A program made the translations under genes and the position numbers. From QZLE01 sp033852075 (GTDB lineage: Bacteria; Pseudomonadota; Gammaproteobacteria; QZLD01), in NCBI GenBank assembly GCA_033852075.1, contig JAWSVC010000018.1, positions 1 to 64,000 of the forward strand: DNA of 64,000 nt, written 5' to 3'. This document shows, one piece after another, positions 8,146-16,308 of the stretch (the stretch's first letter is position 1; the number at the start of each line of letters is the position of its first letter). The notes under the pieces are model-generated. The model did no database searches. It was not told the DNA's origin and saw only the letters and a program-made list of their open reading frames with translations.

Positions 8146-8304
8146 CTTTACGTTATAACGGCGAAGGCCGGACTTGTTAATTTCCATATTTTTCCTGCTC
8201 AAATCAAAGCGTCTACAAGTGCCATACGTAATTTAATTGTTGAGGCTACTGGGCAGGATTCTTCGATTTTTGCAGGAGAAATCTGGTAATATTTGTGATA
8301 ACTA
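8146..8304. other. Intergenic region with partial repeat and orphan open frame
   Basis: Between convergent cca and uppP. 8151-8172 matches the core of the GGCGAAGGCCGG repeat. From 8146 to 8289 the frame of cca stays open after its stop, ending LIVEATGQDSS-IFAGEIW, but has no start codon or ribosome-binding site. It might be the 3' remnant of a deleted gene, and I recognise no homologue. Confidence 0.3.
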
Positions 8305-9105
8305 TTAAATAAACAAATAAATCAGATATATCCCCATAGCGACCCGGTAAACCACAAACGGGATCATGTTGATCTTTTGAATCAGTTTCAAAAAGAAATG
8401 AATGCATAGCACAGCAGTTATGGCGGCTACTCCAGCGCCAATAGCCAGGTCTCCCCAGTGAGCAGCTTCTGGCGATGAAATCATTTTGATTATATGCAGA
8501 CCACTTGCCATTAAGATTGCAGGGATGGAAAGTAGGAATGAAAAACGTGCCGCAGCAACCGGGGTTAATCCCATTGCTAATCCTGCGGTAATTGTAATGC
8601 CGGAACGGGATGTGCCGGGAATTAGAGCCAATGCCTGAGCGCAGCCGATAAGCAGCATGTCTTTAATTGATAAGGTATCCACGCTGCGTTTGCCTTTACA
8701 TCTTAGGGTTGCCCATCCCAGAATCAGGCCAAAGAATATCAATGTTGTAGCTACGATAAGTGGTGAACGCAGTAAATCATCTTCCAGAATAACCTTAATC
8801 AAAAGCCCGAAGATGCAGGCTGGAATGGTACCGATAATGATTCCCCAACCAAGTCGGCTATCTGTGGTTTGTTGTTTGGTTTTATGAGAGCTAAACCAAC
8901 CGTGGATTATTGAACTTAGGTCTTTGCGAAAATATCCAATTACTGCGACGGCAGTTCCAAGATGAAGAGCAACATCAAAAGCCTGTCCTTGGTCGGCCCA
9001 ACCTAAAAGATGATGGGTAAGAATCAGGTGGCCGGAACTTGATACCGGTAGAAATTCTGTGAGGCCTTGAATTATCGCAAGGGTGATGATCTGTATTATG
9101 TCCAT
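8305..9105 (-). CDS. uppP: Undecaprenyl-diphosphatase
   Basis: 266 residues, polytopic inner-membrane protein of the UppP/BacA family, which dephosphorylates undecaprenyl pyrophosphate to recycle the lipid carrier of peptidoglycan synthesis and confers bacitracin tolerance. Both family signatures are present: QGLTEFLPVSSSGHLIL near the N-terminus and PGTSRSGITITAGLAMG in the second half. The length and multiple hydrophobic segments are normal. It is a single gene transcribed toward cca. Its product feeds the lipid II pathway encoded in the dcw cluster of this window. Confidence 0.97.
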   Translation of the reverse strand: MDIIQIITLAIIQGLTEFLPVSSSGHLILTHHLLGWADQGQAFDVALHLGTAVAVIGYFRKDLSSIIHGWFSSHKTKQQTTDSRLGWGIIIGTIPACIFGLLIKVILEDDLLRSPLIVATTLIFFGLILGWATLRCKGKRSVDTLSIKDMLLIGCAQALALIPGTSRSGITITAGLAMGLTPVAAARFSFLLSIPAILMASGLHIIKMISSPEAAHWGDLAIGAGVAAITAVLCIHFFLKLIQKINMIPFVVYRVAMGIYLIYLFI

Positions 9106-9167
9106 ATGGAACCAGTAAAATTAGCTAGTTATTGAAAAACTGATTGTACGTTATCAATCTTATATTG

Positions 9168-10223
9168 TCAGTAGGGTGTGTTACGCACTAGATTATAAAG
9201 AGTGATTAACTCACTTAAACCTCTGATTTCTGCTTCCTGGCCATTTGAGAATTTAAGGCCTGGTTCGTTAAAGGCGGCTTTTTTTACTGCTTCAGAAACA
9301 ATGATATCCATTGGTCCGGCATAACCGCAAAGACGAGCGGCAAGGTTAACGGTGTTGCCAATAACAGAGTAATCAAGATGTTCGCCACCGCCGATATTGC
9401 CTACCATGGCTATTCCCTTATGAATGCCAATTCCGACGGGCATTGCTGGTTTATCATCTTCTGGTGGAGACATACGCGCAATTTCCATAATCTCTAACGC
9501 GCAGTTACAGGCGTTGATGGGGCCGTCTTCCCCTTCAAATACAGCCATAATTCCGTCACCACCAAATTTATCAACATATCCACCATATTGATAGACAACA
9601 TCTACCTGAGTGCCTAAGTGGTGCGATACATTAGCAAATAAGACGTCTGGTTCTATCTTTTGTGAAAGAGCCGTGAATCCACGAATATCGGAAAACATTA
9701 CGCAAAGACTTTGTTCTTCTGGCGGAGGAAGAGTTTCACTGTCGAAATACTTTTCCACCATCAACTGTGTACGTGGCGAAACATAACGTACTAAACTACG
9801 GCGGAGCTTTTCTAGTTGATTGTAATAATCAACACGTTGCAGTAATCCAGATAGGCGTGCGTGAACAATTACGGGGTCGAGAGGTTTGTTTACAAAATCG
9901 TCAGCTCCAACTGAAAAACACTCGCGTAACTCTTTTCCTTCATCAAGAGCTGTAACCATTAAAATGGGGGTTAGCCTATGTTCTGGAAAGCGTCTTATTT
10001 TGCGGGAAAGCTCCATTCCATCCATTCCGGGCATCTCAATATCAATCAAGAATGCATCGAATTTTCCGGGATTGCTGCTGATAATTTCCAGAGCTTCTTC
10101 GCCGCTTGCTGCCTGGCTAACTTCATAGGAGTTTGCTGCAGTCAAAATGCGGTTAAGTACCGTTCTGGCAAAACGATTATCATCAACAATTAATAGTTGC
10201 CTGTTTGTGGTGGCTTTTGACAT
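9168..10223 (-). CDS. Response regulator with class III adenylate cyclase output
   Basis: 351 residues. Receiver domain (about 8-125): acidic pair Asp14-Asp15 in LLIVDDNRFAR, phospho-acceptor Asp61 in FLIDIEMPGMDG, Lys113 in NKPLDP. A helical linker (about 130-165) leads to a class III nucleotide cyclase domain (about 170-345): metal-binding Asp179 (FSDIRGFT) and Asp223 (GGDGIM), Lys219 and Asp284 at positions that specify adenine, Asn293 and Arg297 in NTVNLAARL. All catalytic residues seem intact, so I infer phosphorylation-controlled cAMP synthesis. No cognate histidine kinase is adjacent. Confidence 0.92.
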   Translation of the reverse strand: MSKATTNRQLLIVDDNRFARTVLNRILTAANSYEVSQAASGEEALEIISSNPGKFDAFLIDIEMPGMDGMELSRKIRRFPEHRLTPILMVTALDEGKELRECFSVGADDFVNKPLDPVIVHARLSGLLQRVDYYNQLEKLRRSLVRYVSPRTQLMVEKYFDSETLPPPEEQSLCVMFSDIRGFTALSQKIEPDVLFANVSHHLGTQVDVVYQYGGYVDKFGGDGIMAVFEGEDGPINACNCALEIMEIARMSPPEDDKPAMPVGIGIHKGIAMVGNIGGGEHLDYSVIGNTVNLAARLCGYAGPMDIIVSEAVKKAAFNEPGLKFSNGQEAEIRGLSELITLYNLVRNTPY

Positions 10224-10330
10224 ATTTTCGTTATTTATATTCTAATCAGTTTGTACGAATATATATAAGACTCTATGAAGAGGCAAATTTTTTTGGTTTT
10301 CTTAGCAAGATAGGAATATATGGGCAGAAA

Positions 10331-10834
10331 TTAATTCTCTTCAGAAAAAACGATCCGCTGTAGTTTGGTAATATCATATTCTTCCGCTAACAAATCCATA
10401 GCGATGCTATATGGTTTTTGGGTTTTGGGATCAATCAGGGTTGGATTTATATCTAGTAATGGTTTAAGTATGAATGCAAATTGAGTGATTCCGGGGCGTG
10501 GAATGGTAAGGGAATCGTCTTTATATACGATCTCATCTGCTAACAAAAGATCAAGATCAATTATTCTGGAACGGTATTTTCTTTTTTCCTCTGGAGCAAG
10601 GCCAACCTCGGCTTCTATATATTGAAGCAGTCCAGGGATTTCAATAACCGGAATGTCGGATTTAAATGCAACAACCATGTTTAGAAAGTCTGGTCCCTCA
10701 AAGCCAACGGCAGGATTTTGATATACGGGTGATCTTTGTAGTTCGCCAAATCTTTTCTCAAGGATCTTTAGTGCTGACTTGATATTTTTTACCGGTTCAA
10801 GATTGCTGCCTATGCCAATATAATAAGTTGTCAT
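10331..10834 (-). CDS. folK: 2-amino-4-hydroxy-6-hydroxymethyldihydropteridine pyrophosphokinase
   Basis: 167 residues. HPPK transfers pyrophosphate from ATP to 6-hydroxymethyl-dihydropterin in folate synthesis. The N-terminus YYIGIGSNLEPVKNI, the substrate loop NPAVGFEGPDFLNMV and the signature SRIIDLDLLL followed by IPRPG are all present. Its ATG shares one base with the folB stop (TAATG), so translation is coupled to folB, the enzyme that supplies its substrate. Confidence 0.95.
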   Translation of the reverse strand: MTTYYIGIGSNLEPVKNIKSALKILEKRFGELQRSPVYQNPAVGFEGPDFLNMVVAFKSDIPVIEIPGLLQYIEAEVGLAPEEKRKYRSRIIDLDLLLADEIVYKDDSLTIPRPGITQFAFILKPLLDINPTLIDPKTQKPYSIAMDLLAEEYDITKLQRIVFSEEN

Positions 10835-11223
10835 TAGTGTTGCTCGTAATTATTGGATTGGCGACGAATAATGCTAATTCCAACATTAGTTGCATTTTCA
10901 ACTGCCCCGGGTTTGCTTAGTTGTAATTTAACCCACTTGACTCCGATATAGGAAAGAACGATTTGTGCAACAGCCTCAGCAAAGCTTTCAATTAGTTGAT
11001 AGTCTGCATTAGCAGCAAAAGAGGTTATCTCCTTGCTTAGCTTGTCATAATCTATCGTATCGCTGATTTCATCGGATATTGCAGAAGTACTTATATCGCA
11101 ACCAATTTCAAGATTCAGAAGTAATGGGCGTGTAGCTTCACGTTCCCAATCATATATTCCAATGATAGTTTCAACCTCTAGATTATGAATAAAGATCTTG
11201 TCACTGGTGTATATGTCTTCCAT
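10834..11223 (-). CDS. folB: Dihydroneopterin aldolase
   Basis: 129 residues, typical for FolB, which converts 7,8-dihydroneopterin to 6-hydroxymethyl-dihydropterin. Recognised by IFIHNLEVETIIGIYDWERE, LIESFAEAVAQ with the conserved Glu, and the catalytic-lysine segment LSKPGAVENATNVG. It is upstream of and overlaps folK by one base. The divergent neighbour plsY is the common gammaproteobacterial partner of this locus. Confidence 0.95.
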   Translation of the reverse strand: MEDIYTSDKIFIHNLEVETIIGIYDWEREATRPLLLNLEIGCDISTSAISDEISDTIDYDKLSKEITSFAANADYQLIESFAEAVAQIVLSYIGVKWVKLQLSKPGAVENATNVGISIIRRQSNNYEQH

Positions 11224-11444
11224 GGTTTTTCCATATGTGAAACATTAGCTGGATTGGCAGCACTAAGTTGGATAACTACATAATTAAATGCTTTTGGATA
11301 TTGAAGCAATTAAATTATCTTACAAAGAAGACTACTTGTTTTAGTGAAAAACGACAAGAGTGTTGTTTATAAGGTAGTGGCCCCCAATTTCTAAATCGGT
11401 TAGAATTCGGCAATACAAACAAATAGGAACAGCGGAGTTCATAA

Positions 11445-12086
11445 ATGGAAATTGTAATAATCTCGCTAGTTATCGCATCATATCTTTTTGGCTCAATATC
11501 AACTGCAATTATAATCTGTAAGTTAATGGGGCTGCCGGATCCAAGAACAACGGGATCAAATAATCCTGGGGCAACCAATGTATTACGTATTGGCGGTAAA
11601 AAGGCTGCTTTTATTACCCTTTTGGGAGATATGTTTAAAGGCACTATTCCGGTATTAATTACCCAGTTTATTATCTATTTTGAAGTGGTAAGTTTTAAAA
11701 ACCCGTTTTTGGTCTTAGCTCTAGTTGGAATTGCTGCATTTCTAGGCCATTTATTCCCATTATTTTTTAAATTTAAGGGCGGGAAAGGCGTGGCTACTGC
11801 GCTAGGGGTTCTGTTGGGATGGAATTATATTCTGTTTATTATTACCGGCGCGACTTGGTTGATAGTCTCTTTTGTTACCAGATATTCATCGCTATCTGCA
11901 TTGGTCGCGTTCTTGTTAGCTCCATTATATGTTTATCTGATTACACAGGATAAGGTTATTACTTTGGTGTGTGTAGTTATGACAGCCCTGCTTTATTGGC
12001 GTCATAGCTCTAATATCCAAAAGCTTATTTCCGGGGAAGAGAAGAAAATAGGGCAAAAAAACAAAGAGCAGAACGACCAAGGTTGA
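11445..12086 (+). CDS. plsY: Glycerol-3-phosphate acyltransferase PlsY
   Basis: 213 residues, inner-membrane acyl-phosphate:glycerol-3-phosphate acyltransferase, the first step of phospholipid synthesis. The conserved motifs are GSNNPGATNVLR (about residue 40) and the glycine-rich loop KFKGGKGVATALGVLLG (about residue 105), with hydrophobic helices throughout. The C-terminal tail is short, polar and lysine-rich. It is divergent from folB-folK across about 220 bp, and a strong intrinsic terminator follows. Confidence 0.96.
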   Translation: MEIVIISLVIASYLFGSISTAIIICKLMGLPDPRTTGSNNPGATNVLRIGGKKAAFITLLGDMFKGTIPVLITQFIIYFEVVSFKNPFLVLALVGIAAFLGHLFPLFFKFKGGKGVATALGVLLGWNYILFIITGATWLIVSFVTRYSSLSALVAFLLAPLYVYLITQDKVITLVCVVMTALLYWRHSSNIQKLISGEEKKIGQKNKEQNDQG

Positions 12087-12116
12087 TTTTAAAGCGATGC
12101 TGTCTTGAATCTTGAT

Positions 12117-12144
12117 AAATGGCACTTTAGGTGCCATTTTTATT
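12117..12144 (+). terminator. Rho-independent terminator after plsY
   Basis: Perfect 9-bp stem AAATGGCAC / GTGCCATTT (12117-12125, 12131-12139) with a 5-nt loop and a following T-rich run. It separates plsY from the HD-GYP-like gene. Confidence 0.85.
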
Positions 12145-12176
12145 TATATACCCAACAATTTTATATTGGTCTATAA

Positions 12177-13439
12177 ATGGAAAATCAGGAACAGGAATTT
12201 AATATCGAAGTCAATCAGGAGGTTTTAGAGCGTTGTTATCAAAAGTTTCGTGATATTCATGAAAAGTTTCAACATATTTTGGTGATATTTAAAGCAGAGG
12301 TTAAAAATTTTTCAGGGTTTGAGCTTCTGAGTGAAGATTTGGTTGGATTGGAGACGCTTGCGCAAAAAAGCGGTTTGCCTTTTTTATTTGATCCGATAGA
12401 TTGCTTGATAAAAATTATTTGGCGGGTACAGGCTGAAGAGATTCAATTAAATAAAAATTTGATTGAAGTTTTATTAATGGCATTTGATGAATTATTGGTG
12501 GTGAGTAAAGAGGCTGCGTCCAATCGTATTGTTGCTAAGGATGTTATATCTAGATTGTGTGCGGCATTGTTCCCGTTAATAACATGTAATAATAAAGATT
12601 TAAATCAGATGTCGTTGCATGCTGTAAATTTGATGCTAGGAGATTTTGCAAATAATAAAGAAAGTATCGAATGGGGTGAGATTGCGGTTGAAAAAAGGGA
12701 CGAAGAACAAGAAGGTATCAGTATATCATGTGGAGAAAACGGAATTGATCTGTTTGATGAAGAACCTGTAAGTGAAAATTCGGTAATTAAAGAGTCAATA
12801 GAATTTCCGAAAAGTGATATTCATATTCAAGAAGATGAGAGCGAAGAAGACTTCTTTATGGAAAATAGGGATATGGCTCTATTTAGAATTATTGCTGATA
12901 CAGTAGAGTTTAGAAATCCGGTTTGGCGAAAAAGGGATAATTCAATTATATCTATAGCATTAGGTATGAATGCTGTTGCTAGGAATCCGGTGCCTTTTGA
13001 ACAGTTAGAAGCTGCAGTTTATATGCGTGATTTTGGAATGTTGAGATTGACGGATAAACTTTTTTTTCAAGAGGAAGATTTAACAGAAGAAGAGCTGGAT
13101 CTTTTGTATAGTCATCCTGTATCCGGATATGAAGTGCTTGCCAGATTGGGAGGATGGGAAGAAGCTGCAAAGATAGTGCTTCAGCATCAGGAAAGAGAAG
13201 ATGGAAGTGGATATCCGGAAGGACTTGTTGGTGAATGGATATGCGACGGCGCAAAAATACTGGCCATATGTGACACATTTTTCCAGTTAATAAATAATCA
13301 TGATGATCCGGATTCAGAGCGAGCAGCGCTACGTGCAGTTGCAGAGATAAATGCTGCCAAAGGTGTGTTGTTTGATGAAAAATTGGTGGAAATTTTCAAT
13401 ACAACTATGAAAATTCAAAAAAGGGTTAGTCCTCCATAG
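12177..13439 (+). CDS. Degenerate HD-GYP domain protein
   Basis: 420 residues. The N-terminal half (1-200) is helical and unassigned, followed by an acidic linker (about 200-235). The C-terminal domain (about 235-410) follows HD-GYP architecture: YMRDFGMLRLTDK where active members have HDIGK, HPVSGYEVL (His kept), LQHQEREDGSGYPEGL where HHE-DGxGYP is expected, and ILAICDTFF (Asp kept). The first HD histidine is Arg and one His of HHE is Gln, so metal binding is probably lost and the protein may be a sensor or scaffold rather than a c-di-GMP phosphodiesterase. Monocistronic. Confidence 0.8.
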   Translation: MENQEQEFNIEVNQEVLERCYQKFRDIHEKFQHILVIFKAEVKNFSGFELLSEDLVGLETLAQKSGLPFLFDPIDCLIKIIWRVQAEEIQLNKNLIEVLLMAFDELLVVSKEAASNRIVAKDVISRLCAALFPLITCNNKDLNQMSLHAVNLMLGDFANNKESIEWGEIAVEKRDEEQEGISISCGENGIDLFDEEPVSENSVIKESIEFPKSDIHIQEDESEEDFFMENRDMALFRIIADTVEFRNPVWRKRDNSIISIALGMNAVARNPVPFEQLEAAVYMRDFGMLRLTDKLFFQEEDLTEEELDLLYSHPVSGYEVLARLGGWEEAAKIVLQHQEREDGSGYPEGLVGEWICDGAKILAICDTFFQLINNHDDPDSERAALRAVAEINAAKGVLFDEKLVEIFNTTMKIQKRVSPP

Positions 13440-13542
13440 ATTCAAAGAAACCTAATAATTCCGGACATGGATCCCAGTTGACGGGTATAAATCGTGCATT
13501 AGCGGTGTCACAGGCTATACTCAATTATGAAAGAATTAAGAG

Positions 13543-14460
13543 ATGAGAACAATGAGTGAAACAGGTAAAAAAAATCTAAGTATTGGCGTTTTTTATGATG
13601 GTAATTTCTTTTTTCATGTGAGTAATTATTATTATCGTTCCCATGCAAGAGGTCAGCGCTTAAGTATTCGTGGTCTGCACAATTTTATCTGCGCCAAAAT
13701 TGCTGAATTTGAAGGTGTTGATGAACGTTATTGCAATATCGTAGATGCTCACTATTTTCGTGGAAGATTATCGGCTACTGAAGCTAAAGAAAGAGATTCG
13801 CTATATACCGAGCGTTCATTTGATCAGGTTTTGATTCGTGAACGGGTTACTCCTCATTATCTACCGCTTGCAGCATCCGGAGAAAAAGGTGTGGACGTAT
13901 GGTTGGCGTTAGAAGCATATGAGCTTGCAATGTTGAAAAAACTTGATGTGGTAGTTCTTATCGCCGGTGATGGAGATTTTATTCCTTTAGCGAAAAAAAT
14001 AAATTCTTTAGGTACCAGAGTGATGATTTTGGGTTGGGATTTTAAGCATGAAGATCAGCATAATGTTGTTAGAGAAACGGTAACATCATCAAGCTTGCTG
14101 GAAGAGGTTGCTTATCCACTGCAAATGGACCTGGTTGTTGATGATCCGGCAGATAGTGATATTGAGATAGTAGATGCAATCTTTGTAGAAAAAAGTGTAG
14201 ATGCAGAAGCCGCGGGTTTGAGTGCAGATGGCTTTGGTGATGGAACCGGAGTTATCAAATATATGAACAAATCTCTAAAAGATAAGTGCGGTTATGGTTT
14301 TATTGCCAGACCAAATTGTCAGGATGACCTGTATTTTTATTGTTCTGATGTAAACGATATTGATTTTGATAACCTCAAAATAGGGGATATTGTTGAATTT
14401 GAAATCGGCGAGAATGATCGTGGAGTTTGCGCCCGCAAGGTAAAACTTATAGGTGAGTAG
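13543..14460 (+). CDS. NYN-domain (PIN-like) protein with C-terminal cold-shock domain
   Basis: 305 residues. The N-terminal NYN/LabA-like domain (about 12-170) shows the acidic residues of a PIN-like nuclease: Asp19 in VFYDGNF, Asp118 in EKGVDVWLALEAY, Asp143 and Asp145 in AGDGDFIPLA. After an acidic linker, residues about 233-302 resemble a cold-shock OB fold: GTGVIKYMNK, CGYGFIARP (RNP1-like), DLYFYCSDV (RNP2-like), LKIGDIVEFEI. I infer a single-strand RNA-binding ribonuclease. An alternative ATG at 13552 has a comparable weak ribosome-binding site. The macrodomain gene starts 30 nt downstream, probably in the same transcript. Confidence 0.82.
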   Translation: MRTMSETGKKNLSIGVFYDGNFFFHVSNYYYRSHARGQRLSIRGLHNFICAKIAEFEGVDERYCNIVDAHYFRGRLSATEAKERDSLYTERSFDQVLIRERVTPHYLPLAASGEKGVDVWLALEAYELAMLKKLDVVVLIAGDGDFIPLAKKINSLGTRVMILGWDFKHEDQHNVVRETVTSSSLLEEVAYPLQMDLVVDDPADSDIEIVDAIFVEKSVDAEAAGLSADGFGDGTGVIKYMNKSLKDKCGYGFIARPNCQDDLYFYCSDVNDIDFDNLKIGDIVEFEIGENDRGVCARKVKLIGE

Positions 14461-14490
14461 GCTCGTATATAGACAAATAGAAACGTATTA

Positions 14491-15012
14491 ATGGATAGAA
14501 TAGAAGTTATTCAAGGTGATATTACGCAATTACAGGTTGATGCAATTGTTAATGCTGCCAATGAATCGCTTCTTGGTGGTGGCGGCGTTGATGGAGCAAT
14601 TCATCGTGCTGCTGGTCCTGGTCTTTTGCAGGAATGTAAAACACTGGGAGGGTGTATAACTGGAAATGCAAAGATAACCTCCGGATATAGATTGCCAGCC
14701 AAATATATTGTGCACACCGTTGGGCCGGTTTGGGGTGGCGGTGAAAACGCAGAGCCAGATTTACTTGCTTCTTGTTATCGAACCAGTTTGATTTTAGCGG
14801 TTGAAAATGGCGTAGAAACTATAGCCTTTCCTGCGATAAGTTGTGGAGTATATGGTTATCCTCATGATGAAGCATGTGCAATTGCTGTATGTGAAATCAA
14901 AAAGTTTTTAAATTCATCCCAGGGAAAGAATATAAAAAAGGTTGTTCTTGTTTGTTTTGAATCGGCTATTTATGACATGTACAAGCAATTAATAGTAGAC
15001 TTGGTCTGCTGA
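14491..15012 (+). CDS. Macrodomain protein (O-acetyl-ADP-ribose deacetylase-like)
   Basis: 173 residues, a MacroD/YmdB-type ADP-ribose-binding domain. Visible motifs: VIQGDITQLQVDAIVNAANESLLGGGGVDG split over the first 40 residues (Asn-Ala-Ala-Asn and the glycine loop), GNAKITSGYRLP, IVHTVGPVW and the second phosphate loop ISCGVYGYP. Members hydrolyse O-acetyl-ADP-ribose or remove ADP-ribose from proteins, and E. coli YmdB also modulates RNase III. It lies 30 nt after the NYN-cold-shock gene and about 115 nt before the FMN reductase. Confidence 0.92.
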   Translation: MDRIEVIQGDITQLQVDAIVNAANESLLGGGGVDGAIHRAAGPGLLQECKTLGGCITGNAKITSGYRLPAKYIVHTVGPVWGGGENAEPDLLASCYRTSLILAVENGVETIAFPAISCGVYGYPHDEACAIAVCEIKKFLNSSQGKNIKKVVLVCFESAIYDMYKQLIVDLVC

Positions 15013-15128
15013 ATTCTTTGTTCTGATATTGTTTTACTCTGTATAAAGTTTAATATTTATATGTTTGATTTATGCGATCAAGCGCCCCGACTATTTATTA
15101 ACCAATTTAATCTCAATTGAAGAAAGAT

Positions 15129-15704
15129 ATGAAAGTACTAGCAATAAACGGAAGCCCTAGAAAAAATGGTAATACCTCTCAGCTGATTGATGAGGTATTC
15201 AAAGTTCTGCAAACTCACGGCATAGAAACAGAGCAGGTGCAGGTTGGTGGCGAATTAATTCGTGGGTGTGATGCTTGCTATTCCTGTAAGAAAAAACAAA
15301 ACAAGCTTTGTCGGCATGATGACGATGTAATCAACCCGTTGATCGAAAAAATGATAGAAGCAGATGGTATAATTATAGCGTCGCCAACCTATTTCTCTAA
15401 TGTCACAGCAGAGATAAAGGCAGTTATTGACAGAACCGGAGTGGTAAACCGTGCTAATGGATTTATGTTTCAACGCAAGGTTGGGGCTGCAATCGTAGCT
15501 GCCAGAAGGGCTGGCCAGGTTGCAGCATTTGATGCTATCAATCATTATTTTCTTGCCTGTCAGATGATAGTTCCCGGTGCTAATTATTGGAATATGGGTA
15601 TAGGTAAGGATAAGGGGGATGTACAAAATGATGCCGAAGGTATGGATAACATGCAGAATCTGGGAGAGAACATGGCATGGTTACTAAAAAGGGTTGTGGA
15701 GTAA
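15129..15704 (+). CDS. NAD(P)H-dependent FMN reductase / flavodoxin-fold oxidoreductase
   Basis: 191 residues of the NADPH-dependent FMN reductase-like flavodoxin fold. The FMN phosphate loop is INGSPRKNGNTSQL at the N-terminus. GCDACYSCKKKQNKLC contains four cysteines as in iron-sulfur-flavoprotein-like relatives, and ASPTYFSNVTAEIKAVIDR is the second flavin-binding segment. The start is set at ATG 15129, preceded by GAAGAAAG. An in-frame TTG 12 nt upstream lies inside that ribosome-binding site. The substrate is unknown. Confidence 0.88.
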   Translation: MKVLAINGSPRKNGNTSQLIDEVFKVLQTHGIETEQVQVGGELIRGCDACYSCKKKQNKLCRHDDDVINPLIEKMIEADGIIIASPTYFSNVTAEIKAVIDRTGVVNRANGFMFQRKVGAAIVAARRAGQVAAFDAINHYFLACQMIVPGANYWNMGIGKDKGDVQNDAEGMDNMQNLGENMAWLLKRVVE

Positions 15705-15725
15705 TAAAACCAATAATTTTAAGAT

Positions 15726-15796
15726 CCCTGAGCGTGGCCGAAGGGTCAAGAATGGCCATTAGCCGCAAGGTGACTTCGACTGTGCTCAGTCAGCTT
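15726..15796. repeat. Two dispersed repeats overlapping the start of a lipoprotein gene
   Basis: 15726-15746 is a copy of the CCCTGAGCGT-GCCGAAGGGT family. 15767-15796 matches 32776-32805 at 26 of 30 positions (AAGGTGA-TTCGACT--GCTCA). The first supplies the upstream region and the second lies inside the signal-peptide coding sequence of the lipoprotein starting at 15752. Confidence 0.65.
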
Positions 15797-16276
15797 GCTG
15801 TATGGCTGACATCAATATTTTTTGCGCTTTCTTTATGCTCTTGCTCCGACAAAACGATCTCTGAAGAAGATCAAATAAAAGCCGTAATTAATAAAGCAGT
15901 GACAGCGGCAGAAAATAAAGAGCTAGGTGTTCTGATTGATCTTATGGCTGAAGGATATTCCGACAAATACAATAGTGACCGTAAGCAAGCAGGAAAGATG
16001 TTGCGGCTATATTTTTTCCGCAACAAATCAATTCATCTTATTACTAAAATAAAAGCTATAGAGATACTTGATGAAACCACTCAACAAACTACAGGTGATG
16101 ATAAGCGAGCAATCTTACAGATTTATATAGGGCTGGCTGGGCGTCCGGTAAAGGATGAATCGCCTATAAACGTTAGGGCGGATCTATTGCTGTTTACTAT
16201 GGATATGGTAAAGGATGATGGTGATTGGTTGGTGGAAAAGGCTGATTGGAAACGTGCATCGCCGGATGATTTGTAA
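15752..16276 (+). CDS. Predicted lipoprotein, NTF2-like fold
   Basis: 175 codons from ATG 15752. The signal peptide (n-region MAISRK, hydrophobic LAVWLTSIFFALSL) ends at LCSC, a plausible lipobox. The mature part (IKAVINKAVTAAENKELG, then YSDKY, later WLVEKADWKR) has the layout of NTF2/SnoaL-like small lipoproteins, an inference from pattern only. The frame is also open upstream to an ATG at 15677 inside the FMN reductase gene (preceded by GGGAGAG), but that form would bury the signal peptide behind 25 residues. AGGG in the repeat serves 15752. Part of the n/h-region is repeat-derived. Confidence 0.65.
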   Translation: MAISRKVTSTVLSQLAVWLTSIFFALSLCSCSDKTISEEDQIKAVINKAVTAAENKELGVLIDLMAEGYSDKYNSDRKQAGKMLRLYFFRNKSIHLITKIKAIEILDETTQQTTGDDKRAILQIYIGLAGRPVKDESPINVRADLLLFTMDMVKDDGDWLVEKADWKRASPDDL

Positions 16277-16279
16277 ATT

Positions 16280-16308
16280 TTCACACCTATTACAAATCAT
16301 GTTATTAT
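16280..16308 (+). promoter_or_regulatory. Sigma-70-like promoter of thiC
   Basis: TTCACA (16280-16285), a 17-nt spacer, TATTAT (16303-16308). The predicted start is near 16315, leaving a leader of only about 33 nt before the GTG. No THI-box sequence is seen in it. Confidence 0.55.

Noticed and set aside
15677..15751. Upstream start for the lipoprotein gene
   Set aside because: It would place 25 residues, partly repeat-derived, before the signal peptide; ATG 15752 gives a normal n-region. Kept as an alternative.
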